From positions 17,648,908-17,712,907 of the forward strand of contig OW387134.1 of the NCBI GenBank assembly GCA_936440205.1: a stretch of 64,000 nucleotides of DNA. The letters run 5' to 3'. The notes beneath the pieces were generated by a model that saw nothing but the letters and a program-made list of their open reading frames with translations, ran no database searches and was not told the DNA's origin. Shown in pieces: positions 43,583-56,114 of this stretch. Numbering within the stretch: position 1 is the stretch's first letter; each line of letters begins with the position of its first letter. This stretch comes from Lepidonotus clava (taxonomy: Eukaryota > Annelida > Polychaeta > Phyllodocida > Polynoidae). The position numbers and the translations under genes were made by a program.

Positions 43583-46500
43583 TAAAGATATAATGCGCAT
43601 TCTGGGGCTAGTCTGTAATTAGTATGAATTAGGAAAGACAACAGCAACGGGAGGCCGATCTGACACGCCCATTGCCTGATTATAAACGTTTGCATATCCG
43701 TTAACAACGTTAGGCTACATGCACCGTTGATATCGATTGAATAAGCACAGAAGAAAATAATATATTATGACAGTTACGTTTCAAGTCCAGTTATACAGTA
43801 TAAACACGGGCCATCCTTCCAGCTCAGCCTCGATTTCTGGCGCAGAGTTCCTTCTGGTTTGGACACTGCTCAAGGGCGGCGTAACACGTTGGAATCAGAC
43901 GAACTGGGAGTGGGCTCAGACACAAAATATGGTACACTATGGTGTCTTACATGACACAGATACGCAAAGGTTGCCCTTTCCCTAAGTATGGCATGCAGAA
44001 AGCTAATATCTATGAATCTGAATACATTGAGATATAGAGAAAATACCCTGTACGGAAATCAGTCCTGGTATGATGGTCACGGCCGAATAAAGCCCTTTTT
44101 TATATAAATTAAGTTGGTTTTATCATTACAATTGTTTTGTGAAAATACATTTTGATATGTTTTGCAACTGTTTGCATATACTTGAAAAAAGGGTGCATGA
44201 TTATAGTATAAAATTATGTCTTGCTGCAAATTTTAATCATTATTTCATAATCTAATATAAATAAGTCATCTTACATCCAGTTGTTGAGCTTGGTAGACAC
44301 TTCCATGCACCTAATTTCTATAGTTTATATGTACATATATTGGCAATTTCATCGTCATATACATGAATAATATCAACAATATATTGCGCATCTCGGGGTC
44401 CTCCAGAATCACAATCTCTAGCACTGACATGATCTTTTTTAAATGTATGACAGTAATCCGATACTCAATCCAAATGTCAAGATGTGTCGTTATCATAGCG
44501 GTATCACGGATATATCTACACAGAAGCTGTTCATATCAGCATTATTTGACCTTTGGGGAGCGATATACATGTAAATTCAAACCTAAGGAGCACTGGATAC
44601 TCAAAAGATACATAGGCATGTAAAAAAATAATGTTTACAAAGGGAGAGTTTGTCAAGACTTAGTGTTAATGTTATCCTTTGGAGTGTAGCCACTTTGCTC
44701 ACACCCTTTAGCCCTTTACAGACTAGGCTCAGAATGCGCATTATGCCTTTTTTTTTAATAATATCAACACAATGCAATATCTAAGTGTGTGCCCATGTGT
44801 TTATTCTGTAAACGATATTAATATAGTCCTATTTTATCTATACCCATATGGCAAATTGAATTGTGCCGTCCCGCTTGCCGTATACCATTATCATTTTGTT
44901 AGTATTAATTTTATAATGACATTGTATAAAGAATATAAGTCACCCTAGATCCGTCTATTAATTCTGACGTCTGGTCACATATATACGCGCCATGATTAAG
45001 ATATGGCCTTTGACTTTTTCCCGTGATTTATTTCCAGATTTCGCAATCATAGACCCTAATCATTCACTAGAATATATATATCATAAGACAGACTTTAACT
45101 ATACAAAAATAGAATAATCGTAGCTATTATCCCGGAGTTATGAGCGAAATGGGTGGAACACAAGTGCTTCCCAGGTAACATTGCCTGTCACCTGTAATAC
45201 AACATGAGGTGTACCGAGTAACCCGGGAACCTTTCTGTCCACGGCTGACCCGCGCCCACGTCACGCCCGGTATGATGGGCCGGTTTTACTGCAATGGTAT
45301 CGTACTGAGGCCAATAATACTACACGTATTTGACAAACAGTCTCAGTTCCAAAAACGTAGGCCGCCTCATGGGAGAGGGTACTAAGTATGCACATTCCCG
45401 AAAAAGTGCCAATCAGATACGGATTGGACCTCCATCCCCACCCAATACTATATACCCTACCATACGCTAGGTAACGATATTAATAACATCCTGGGGTTCA
45501 AGGCCGGTGAAATGAAGTATGTATGTGCATGAATAAGTACAAGAAAGCATGTCAATATTGATAAAAACTCATTTTCTCTCTGTTAATTAGTTTTTCTGGT
45601 CAAGCTTGAGATAACTGGTGTACGTGTATACCGCAGAATGGACATGTCAGCACTGCTGGCATTTCTTTACATCGGCATGGCGATCTGAACCATTGTACAT
45701 GTAGTGGTAAGGGTAGGAGCTGAGAGCCTCCTGCGTATGACTTTCATGGGCAAAGGAACGTTTGATTGACATTGATCGGAAACCTCCTCAGATACTTGGG
45801 CTGGGTACTTTACCTTCAGGCTTGGATGGGACCTTTGGCCTCCCCGCCGCCTACAGACCCATATACTTTATATATATATATATATATAGGTGCTCTTGAG
45901 GAAGCCAGTTGGACGTATCCCAATCAGAGATACACTCAGGCATGGCTGAAAGACCAACCCCCCAACCTTACACCTGGGTTTGTGGCCCCTAACATCAAGG
46001 ATGAGCTGCTGCCATGTTAAACAATACCATTTGACCTGATGCGTTACCGTTCTTATCAGATAACGCAACCACAGGGTAGCCATATTTGTAGGGTATTGGT
46101 TATCAGGGTGCAGCCATATTATGCAATGTAGATATGAACGTATTTATTAGGGTATTATAATGCTGTTGCCTACACATAAAATAGCATACTTAATTTGTGA
46201 ACTGAAGCATTAATATGCCTAGCTGTATAATATATACACAGACGTATGAATAGGCCTTAAGGTTAAAACATAAAATTATACATATGGGTGCAATTGTTAC
46301 ATTTAGCAGATTTGAACATACATGTATTTTCAAAAGAGCACTGAAAATGGAGCATTTTACTAAGGACGTGTCTCATTCCACCATTCAGTAAGGAGTGCAC
46401 CATTATATCTATTTTTGCAGAACTTTGTTCCTACATAGAGCGAAATCCAAGTTTAAAGAAGCCAATGAAAAGACCTATCTTTTTATATATAAGGTCAGAA

Positions 46501-48704
46501 AACCCCAAAATAGTTTTTCATTTTTAAAAAATCTGTATTTCTAAAAGCAAGATAATTTGATAGCGATATTCTCAGATCGATTCTTAGTATGTCATTCAGG
46601 ATTATTGACAGATAGGGCATAGTCTGAAATTTACACCCACTCCCATTTTAGCCAAGCCCAAACCAGTGTGGTCATGCGTCGGAAGAGTTATAATTATATG
46701 CTGGTAATTTAGTTATCTGATAGATTTTCTGTTTTAATCTACACTCTTAAATCCTTCATATTTCAAATCTAATGAATATCACAAGTACATTATTATTACA
46801 AAATATAATTAGGAAAAAGTAATATGTAATGTTAATTCTATGTTGCACTTTTATGTATTGTGTTACTGTAGTACAGCCACAGGCTTTGTCAGCCTCCTCA
46901 TAGTCTTAGTCTTAAGTTTGACCTATAAACTGCCCCCTATGGCCACTGGCAAGGGATAACCAATCAGTGGCCTGGAAATGAAGAATCAGGGAGTTTTGAA
47001 TGATCTGCCCTTCTGTTAGTAGGAGACACAGGACCATGTACATGTGAACTATATTGTACATTGGCCCAAGGCCATGCTTTAATGTTTTACCTGTGACTGT
47101 CTTCTTATCTCCATTAAATAAATTTAAATTTAGATATTACTCCCACTACTAAACAGAAAGTACAATCTCTAGTACTGTACGCCACATAGGTAACAAAAAT
47201 AAGGAAAACGAACTTATATCTATATAAATGTATATATCTACAAAATTAGGAATTGCGACTTTTTACACTCACTCCACCGGTTCTCGAAAGATGTCTCCAC
47301 TTTGGCTGTATTTTTCGGATTATTATCCCAATTAAAATCATTGACGTCAGCGTAGGAAAAACCAAACGTTGTATTTGGCACGATTTGTTTCGCTTTTTGT
47401 TTCTCCTTTTCTTGTGAATGTGAATTATGACACTACATGCCCTGTTAGCATGTGTTTGTTTTTTTCATAAAGGGAGACAATATTATTTAAACAAAGATGA
47501 TGAGATCGCACTGGAAATCAGTACGTGAAACGGGTGTAAAATATTTCACCATAATGATGATGTTGGGACAGGGGCTAGGTAGATGTAACCAAATAAACTA
47601 TTCATGTATTGATCAAATGCCCCCATGGAAAATCTCCGTGGTGGTATCACTCCCGTATCATTGAGTGCACTGACAGCTGACGGGAAATGGCATGCGAGGT
47701 GTGCGGATATCCCGGGCGGATGTATTTTATACCAATGTTATCTTTACTAACAGCAACGCACCTTTAGGTAAATGATAGCATGATATTTTATCAAGCTAAT
47801 ACATAATGCATGCAATTAATGCTATGGTCTTATGGTCTTTGTGCGAAAGATTCTGTGCATAAAATATTATGCAGGGACAGCATTGATTGTTAAAAGTGAT
47901 TGGCTTACTGACATTAAAGTTTGCAGACCCACCATACCTCTGACATTCTAGGGTTTACACTTCTGGGTTACCTGGGGACACGGGTTTACCAACAAAGCAA
48001 GTCCTATTTATAGGGGTTTGGTGAGTAGAAGAGAGACAGTAGTCCACTGTGCACAGATCTACACAACACCAGACTAATGGAGCTAATCCATCAAAGTCCC
48101 TTAGTCAACAGCAACAATACTTCGCTAATGTGAGACAAAAATACTCATTATTAGAACGGCGCCGAATGGTTTTCGTATATCAGATCAAAATTGCAAGCAG
48201 TTCTATCAAGGTCTTTGAAGAATTTGTGTATAGTTTTACTTAAACTGATTGCCTTAACATTTCCCTTCTAAAACAATGTAAACGCAGTCATTCGGTCTAT
48301 ATAATGCTTTCTTGGATTAATATTGCACTGGACGTGAAAACTAAATCAATCAAATTAATATTTTTTCCTCAATAGGAAGTGGTAAATGTGATTATACACC
48401 ATACTTTTGCTTGGCTTTACAAATGTCAAATAATCAATTCTTCCTCGATGTCGGGCAGTGCATCCAGTTTATTTTGTTCCGTCCAGGTATATATACATTG
48501 TCGGAATCCCCACCCGGACTTGTGTGTACCCGAGAGGTGAGCTTACAAGCGGGCTGAGGCAAACTCCACCGAGCCTGCAGGTGGTGTTACAATTTGACCT
48601 CAAATAGAAAGGTGTAGTGTTAACCTTCACATGACCGACCAAGTAGTGCCTTGATTATAGGTCTAATGATGATTGGCAGAATACCACTTTTTATCTAGAA
48701 CAAG
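43583..48704. other. Intergenic or intronic DNA
   Basis: No gene recognised. A (TA)n run lies at about 45867-45888. The frame at 45766-46020 spans that microsatellite and is not convincing. Confidence 0.45.
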
Positions 48705-48785
48705 TGGCTCTGCCAGGATTCGAAACCACAACCATTGGGTTTGGAGGTGAGGGTCTTAAACACTACACCATGGAGGATGAGTCTG
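48705..48785 (-). mobile_element. tRNA-derived SINE head
   Basis: On the minus strand a Pol III B box GGTTTCGAATCC (48716-48727) follows an A-box-like TGGTGTAGTGTTTAAGA (48754-48770) at tRNA spacing. The cloverleaf is imperfect and a non-tRNA tail follows (about 48650-48704). This is the pattern of a SINE and not of a working tRNA gene. The right boundary is unknown. Confidence 0.55.
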
Positions 48786-50074
48786 GAACTAAGAAATGGG
48801 GTCATGACCCAATTTGCTGGTTCCCACAGATCCTTTTGAAAGCAGTTTAACAAAACAGCAGACAGATGGACAGGTTGGTTATGACCCATTCCGCTGGTTT
48901 TTGGTAAGACCTGAAGAAAGTTCAGTATGTAGGCAGCAACATGCGAAAGGACATCATTTTAGAATAAGTAGGATAAACACGGATTCCGTTGAAAGGGGGG
49001 AGTGCCTTAACCAATTTTGTATATGTACGCTGCACATAACCGAATCGCCTGAAATCGAACGAAATGCTCCAGGTGTTAAAGGTTATGTACGTTCAATCCC
49101 GATTTGTGTTAATCAATGATAACCTGAGTTTTACAAGGGTACTTGCAATAGGTTCTCCCTATGCTGTGCGTATAGGCCTAACATTTTCTGGCCTTGTCGG
49201 TAATATCATAATTATTAGCTTCGAAAAAATGCTATCAGAAATAAATCTAACGTGTCTGAAAATATAAATTATATATCCACTTATTTCATAGCTCTAACTT
49301 CTTGTAAGTTATATGAATGTTTATAACTAAAAAGGTCATATACAGTGCAACATCTATTCACATACATGTACATATTTGGTGTGAAGTATTATAGGCCCTA
49401 TAACATTTTATTTAGAGTCCTCCCCCATGGAAGTATCCAAAGCACAAGTGTATTATAGCCATCACTTTGGGACATAATAGAAAGGTAGAATATAGCAGCA
49501 CTCAGTATGCCTTGGTATGAGTACATCAGTCTGGTCAGAAGTGATCTGTCAGGTAGCTTATCAGGGTCCTGACGAGATAACTCTGAGGGCCGTGATGGTG
49601 TTCTACATGTCCACCTACAGGCAGAAGAGGAACACTTCAGGCTAACATTGACCTCTGACCCAAGGTCAGCTTTACAAGACCAATTACCTTTGGATGAAAA
49701 TACCCCCCCCCCCCCAAAAAAAAAAAAAAAAAAAAAAAAAACTTATGATTGTGGGAAGGAAACTTAAGTTAAAAACGTGTTTCTAATATATGAGACTATA
49801 GTGTACATAAGAATAGATTTTTAACCATGAAGCGTGTTGACATTTTATTTATCAGCATCCCCTCTTACACTGAAGATCGATTAAACCAAGCGGAATGTAT
49901 AGACAATGTACTGTGCGTTATTTCATTACATCCTTGGTAATATATTCCCTCCGACAAGTTCCCGTCTCTCAGATTCAGAAATTAATTATGGTTTTATCAA
50001 AATTTTAACCAGTTAACATGTTCTTCCAGCTATTAATTGACTAAGTATATTCTTTGAAAGAGAGTGGAAATAGA
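48786..50074. other. Intergenic or intronic DNA
   Basis: No gene recognised. It contains a C13-A26 homopolymer block at 49703-49741. Confidence 0.45.
49703..49741. repeat. Poly(C)-poly(A) block
   Basis: Thirteen C residues are followed by about 26 A residues. The A tract could be a decayed retroposon tail on the + strand, but no body was recognised. Assembly errors are likely here. Confidence 0.8.
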
Positions 50075-50117
50075 GATAGTATGACTGATGAGATAATATC
50101 TCATCAGTCACACTATC
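50075..50117. repeat. 21-bp-arm hairpin
   Basis: Arms 50075-50095 and 50097-50117 pair at 20 of 21 positions around a single A. The sequence around the centre is GATGAGATAATATCTCATC. Confidence 0.85.
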
Positions 50118-50369
50118 ATATATTATGCTGATATGATTACCGTTGGTGCTTATTTGAAAAGTCCAATCTGCAATTGTTTATTTTTCAACCGAGCAATTAT
50201 ATCGAGCAATCGTATATTGTTTTGTTGCATGTATGTACCGTGACCGTGACCGTGTTGTCTAAAACAAATATATCTCGTAATCGTTGCATCATGAAGGTAC
50301 CTGTATGTATCTTCATCGGCCACAGGTGATAATCTCCCAGTGGAGATACCAGGAGCGATGCTAACTCAC

Positions 50370-50535
50370 CTGGCCTTTGACACGCCGTGATGGTTGTAGA
50401 CCTTGAACCCTTAGCTCCACCTCCTCCTCCTCCTCCTCCTCTGACTATCAATGTGCCATCAGGTGCGTCAACATTTATATACATAGGTGGATTTGAAATG
50501 GGGGTCCTTCCGACAGATTGGATAGATTTCTCCAT
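50370..50535 (-). CDS. Possible first coding exon on the minus strand
   Basis: ATG at 50535 sits in a good context (TTAAATGG) and opens MEKSIQSVGRTPISNPPMYI, continuing through an octaglycine run encoded by GGAGGA repeats to a consensus donor CAG|GTGAGTTAG. The exon is 166 nt, ending in phase 1. The following exon would lie at lower coordinates and was not identified. The Gly run is a microsatellite, so a chance open frame is possible. Confidence 0.35.
50418..50440. repeat. (TCC)n microsatellite
   Basis: About seven TCC units, read as Gly codons on the minus strand inside the possible exon. Confidence 0.8.
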
Positions 50536-53500
50536 TTAACATGTATACAAACTAGATTTCGCCGAGAAAGAGAATAGGTGCGTGCTCTCGCGCTTATAGG
50601 GTTGCGTACCTTCGAAAGGTACTAAAGTACATTTCAACCCATGCACGAACATCCACAAAAATGAACCTTTAGTCCTATTGCGGTATGTCTATCAACAAAT
50701 GCTAGACCTTCCAATACGGCACACGTACAAAGTAACACATAACACTAGTACTAAAGTAGCTACACAATTGATAACCATTTCATATGATATTTTATATGAA
50801 CTGTAAACTATGTTGAAAACCCCCACAACTAAACGTCCTATCTTATAGGGGCCTATGGCTATCTACAACCAAAGATACTGGAACACAATTTATTTTTTGT
50901 GTCTATTCTTCTGCTACCATATTTCCAAAGCAGCCACTGTAATGGTTAGGCTCGAACTTTATGACTCTGCATCTAGGTTACATTGATGGACTACTCTTAG
51001 TTCTCCCAACGGCCACTGGTGTCTCACTGTGCTGACAGTTCAGATAATGCTGCCACCTGGTGTGAGTTTATAAAATACTAGAAACATGTAGTTCATACAT
51101 CGATATAGTACAATAATGAGAATTACAATATGCTATTTCAAGCTATTTCATTTGATATTATTCTCATATTATTTTCCATTTTAATTGCAATTATATATAT
51201 GTATGATTATATATAGAGAGAGCACACAACTCATAGGTATATCTAGATGTGGAGGTTTATAATCATCTTGATCAATCTCCACAGCCAGGAATTAGTCGTT
51301 CACACCACAAAATACTCCATAGTAATTGGTAAGTACTGCTGCAGGCAAGGTTATTCTGTAAATTATAGTCCCTTGTTTCCTGAATACGCTCCTTTGCCAG
51401 TGCCACCAGTCTGCAATGCTGCTCACAGTGGGTGCATCTCCTCGAGTCGGCTTCAACCCTCAAGCACATGGTCCTGGTGGAGCCTTTGTCCTGGTGTGGG
51501 AACAGGAGTGCCATGTGGGTACACAGCTCTAAGACCATTGTTCAACATACCATGTGGGTTCTACTGGTATTGTAGGTCATATCATAATGTAAGATATGGT
51601 TCACCCACTGACCCAACTCTATGCCTTGGGTATTTATTTGCACAAAGCCTTTGCGACCCAGTCTTCTTGATAATCTTTTCTGGTTGGGGATTATATATCC
51701 TAAGCCGGATTACATGAAGTTATCCCTTCACCCAGGCTTGTGTCTTCCCGCTCACAGCCTTGAGCATAGGTAGGTGTAAGTAATGCCTTGGGTTACTCAT
51801 TAGGGTCTAGTGTTTCTTGCGCAAGTCACATGGTGGAGGGGCCTAATTTCACCACAAGCCAAGGGCAGAGCCCTGGCCTTGGTCGACATGTTTGCATGTC
51901 GGCTCGCATGTGCATGTGTGGCTGTCGTCTCTGGTTCATGTTGCCCACGGTCTGATCAAAGGTTTGTCTAATTACCTGTATAAAAACTCTTTATCAATGA
52001 GTCCTTTATGGCCACTAACATTGATTGGATCTTGTTTACCGGTGCGTGCGGATGTTAAGAAATCGTCAGTATCTTGGATCTCTCTATAGCTTTATGGTTT
52101 GTACTACAATGTGCCTTGTAGTGATGCAGATTGATAAATGTATGCATTTAGCAATGGATACTTTATATGGAAGTAGGTGTTTCTATAGGGTTCTATATCA
52201 TTTCTTCCGTGCACCAAGATGTTCTCCTAAAGTACCATTGCATGTTTCCACCCTCATTCTGCCAATATTAGTCATTCGGGAATATATTGTAACAATATTG
52301 ACTCCCTGTATTTTGTATAGCCAACCGTAAGAATACTATATACTTCACTGTTGGTCTTTTGGTGGTAGTGTTAGTACTTAGCTTAAGTTATACCTAAGTA
52401 TTTCAACGATTTATTGTAGCTATCGAACTAATGTAACGATTAAAGGCAGAATGATTGAAATCGCGTACTAGAAACTTCCGGAAAACTGCCAGAGAGCTAA
52501 TTCGTAGAAAATCCGATCAAAACCTCTAAATGACAATTTCTAGTATTCGTCTGAGGAACGACCACCACCCCGCCCCGCTTACAACCCCTGAATTGGCTGA
52601 TGGACCACAAACATCGATTTGCCTCTGATCTGTGGCCGACCGAGGTTTGTGGGGGGCATCCTTTTGAGGTGGTTCAGTGGGCGTGTCGGGCACCGGGCAG
52701 GTGGAAAGTCATCCGTCAGCGGCCCGACGAAACGTGGACATGTCACGTCTGTAGCACTGGGTAATGGTCTGTGCTACACTTCTCTTATCTTGTCATGTCA
52801 GCAAGTAAAAGATAATGACTATTGGTGACACCCTCATTGAAGGTTAAAAAGACGTTCCTTTTATTAATCAAAGGAAATGATCATGGTACAACCGTGATTG
52901 CTACCGAGATAAGTCAGTTTGATTTCTTAAAGTTATGAAAAGTGATGAAGGACATACATTGCTGCTTTAGAAGCATCCGATCACCTCCGTCGTGAGTAGG
53001 ATGTGCTATACCGTAAGTACGTGATGCACTTTGTCAAGTAAACGTTCTGTACCCCTTTTATCCGCTCCAGGGACAGTTAATTTTGAACTGAATAGAAGTA
53101 GTGAGATTGATGAGCAGTCTGAGCCTGTATTGACGACAACAAACAAACACCTAAAACACCTGATGCTGCATGCTTTATTTGTGGGTTTTTTCTAAAGCCT
53201 GTGGTCCTATAGTATAGCTTTATTCCCGGCACATTAGGGGGCTGGAGGGACAACGGCCGGGAACTCACTCCCCTGACTGGCCTCGGGTTTCTAGGAAAAC
53301 ATGGCGGCACTGGAGAATAGCCTTGTCGCCTGAGGCGCCGTGAAACCAGAGAAGCCACGATCACTCTGTCCGACACCCCCGGCATACCCACCAGTACCTC
53401 AGCTAATTTAAATTAATCCCATCACGTGTGCACACCTTTTTATGTCCTTGTTGGGCATTTTATCTTTTAACAAGCCTTGCACTTGTTTTCCTCCTGTCTG

Positions 53501-56081
53501 GTTTTTAACAAACTGCAGAAAGGCACTGGGAACACTGAAGATTATAACGTAATAAAACTGGGGGGGGGGGGGAATCATAATTAAAACAGAAATACCATGA
53601 TGGATTTGTACTGGATTCACCATCGCAGCGAGATTAAAAGTCTAAATTCTCCTATAAACCATTGGCTGTTTTGATGACTGCGTCATGCCTATATACATGG
53701 GGGGTATACATTGTATTTGCAAAGCAAGGTCCTTTTCAATGGATCAAGAAAGTACAGCTTTCCCTGTACATCCATAATTATACGTTTTATCTGGGGCCCA
53801 CCCTTGTCCCAGCCGGCCGACACGGTTCAGTGCCCCTCACACGTCTTCCCATTAACGGGTTCTGACCAGGCGCGTGCCCCGTGTGCTTTGATGTGTGCTC
53901 ATTTTCCGGTGAAGATTCACCCACTAATGCTGCCAGCACCCCCCGCAGATGTTTGTGATCGGTTTAAGGGATTATCATCAGATAGGGCGGCGAGTGGCTA
54001 GCGTTAACAAGACGGCCTCTATCATACAGCCACGTGCACGCGCGTTTGCCCCTTGAACCTCAACCCCTAACCCTCTCCCCCATCTCATTCCCATACCATT
54101 CTCCCACTCAGCCCGAACTTCAAGCCTTTCCTGAAAAGCGTTCTTTTATTTCACTGATTGAGGACTTAAAGAAGGCTCAGCTTTCTACATATAGGGGCAC
54201 ACACATTGACATTAAATCCCTTCAATGTGTTTTCCTTTCATTTGGAATCCGAGTCTTTTATTCATATTTTCGTCCCATGCCCATGGTTCAATCATAAAGG
54301 CTTATTTCTTCAGGGGCATTGCAAACCTGCATCCAGGTCACTTTCCTGGAAATATCCTAGAAATGGAGTTTGGGGGCTTCGGTGTCAATTTCCTGGCGAG
54401 GTCAGGAGGTCTCAGGAGCATGTGTATATACATGCAGGTCCAGCATGGAGGATGAAAGGGGGAGGGGGTGGGGATATGTGGTAAGGACGACCAGAGCAGG
54501 CATCACAGGGTATCACATATTTAGGCTCTGTTTATTTGTCGAAGAGGCATCGTTTAGTCATAGTTGTAAGCTACAGGAAATTAATGTTAGTAAACACATC
54601 AGTGCATTTATCATAGCACTTCTTAGAATGATCCGCGATTGACGTGAATGCTGCACCTTAAACAGTCGAATCAGCTCTTCGCGGCCCAATTTCTTCTAGT
54701 AACTATTCTCGAATAAAGTGAGATTTTGGGAAACGACGTGCAGAAGACTCACAGAAAAAGAAGCGATATAAAGAAATGATAATAAACCACTATTATGACG
54801 TACACAGGGACATACCTCGAGACTTTGGTCCACATTTTCGGCTGCCGGAAAGGTTACAGATTAAAATAGGCAAAGGATGCATGTAGGGGGATAACGTATT
54901 TAAGGACAATCGCGCCATTTGCCACTGCGCACAAGGGTCGCGCAGCCTGCAGGTATGGGTGTGCAGTGGAGCGTGACCATCAGTGGTCTTGACATGGCCA
55001 CCTACAGCAGGTGGGGAGGGGGCAGTGCATTAATGGGCATAACTTTTTTAATATTCACCCAATCTTCACACAGAAAGCACTAATACAACCCTTATGATGC
55101 AGGGAACAATATTTTAATATAATACTTCAGGATATTTTGTATTTTGATAGGTTTAGGGACCATAAAAGAAAATATACCTGGTGGTTTAATTTCAGACTTA
55201 GAGGTAGATAATCAGTTTTTCTGGCTAAATTCATGCGGTGACCCCATGTTTTCTTTATTGAAAATGAAAGCTAACAGTCTGACGCACTTTATGTGTCATT
55301 TTGATTGATTTTTCAACTTTGAATTTTTTTGTATGAACTTTGTTTCAGAAAAAAAAAGATTTCTGCTGAATTGATTTGCAATGAAAATAAATTAAAATGC
55401 AGTGAAAAAAAACATTTTTTTTCCAGGCCATGCAAAAAGTCTGTGAACATATGTCCTAGCTTTAGACTCAAGTGATTAGATTGTTTGTTTGAAGATTAAC
55501 ATGAAAGTTTTCACAAAAATTGCATGCCTTAATGTGGCTCCCCAAAACCTTAATTTTAAAGGAATTATGCCCATATTACTCCACCTGTAGATCAAAAGTT
55601 AGCATGGTGACCCCCTGATTTTTTTCCATTTTTGGACTATAGACATATTTATCTGGTATTTCCCTGAGTTTCAAGAAAATCTCAACTTTAGATCTATAAT
55701 GGCGCCATTGCCCTTAATCTCTCTTTCTGCACTTCTTAGTTCGTGGTTTGTTTGCAAACAAACCAGGTTTTATGTATCAGCATGTATGTGTAATTTATAG
55801 GATTGACCCTCACCTCTGCCCTCTGACATTTGTACTCTACAAGGTCCTCTGGCTGTGTCTCGCCTAACATCCTCACCATTATTTTTCCTATGCTACTTTA
55901 TTTTTCACCGTGACGGTGAAAGTCAAATCACATCAGGTAAACCCTTATGTATGAATATCTTAACGTCCTGAACAGAACACGATTTTGCGCTGTTAATTCT
56001 GGACATCAGTAATACTGCATTGTCAGCAGAGTAACCAATGCCTGGACTTTCAGAGTATATAAAATTTGTCATATAGATATT
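50536..56081. other. Intergenic or intronic DNA
   Basis: No gene recognised. The 156-codon frame at 51247-51717 and the 104-codon frame at 53077-53391 (-) lack motifs and convincing splice contexts. The stretch 55000-55740 is AT-rich with recurring GGTGACCCC and ATTATGCCCAT-type words, probably an old interspersed repeat. Confidence 0.4.
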
Positions 56082-56114
56082 ACCTTTTTAGTTCAAATAT
56101 TGAACTAAAAAGGT
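56082..56114. repeat. Perfect 33-bp palindrome
   Basis: Arms ACCTTTTTAGTTCAA (56082-56096) and its complement (56100-56114) surround the trinucleotide ATA. Confidence 0.9.

Noticed and set aside
48705-48785. Functional tRNA gene
   Set aside because: Acceptor stem and anticodon region are not paired well enough; better explained as a SINE head.
51247-51717. 156-codon plus-strand open frame
   Set aside because: No conserved motif, odd Cys/Trp/Tyr-rich composition, no plausible splice context; the antiparallel frame is equally unconvincing.
53077-53391. 104-codon minus-strand open frame
   Set aside because: Basic and Pro-rich but no family, no clear donor or acceptor; treated as chance.
54990-55020. 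CTCF-like GCAGGTGGGGAGGGGGCAG
   Set aside because: Only a partial fit to the vertebrate consensus, and one G-rich match in 64 kb is expected by chance.
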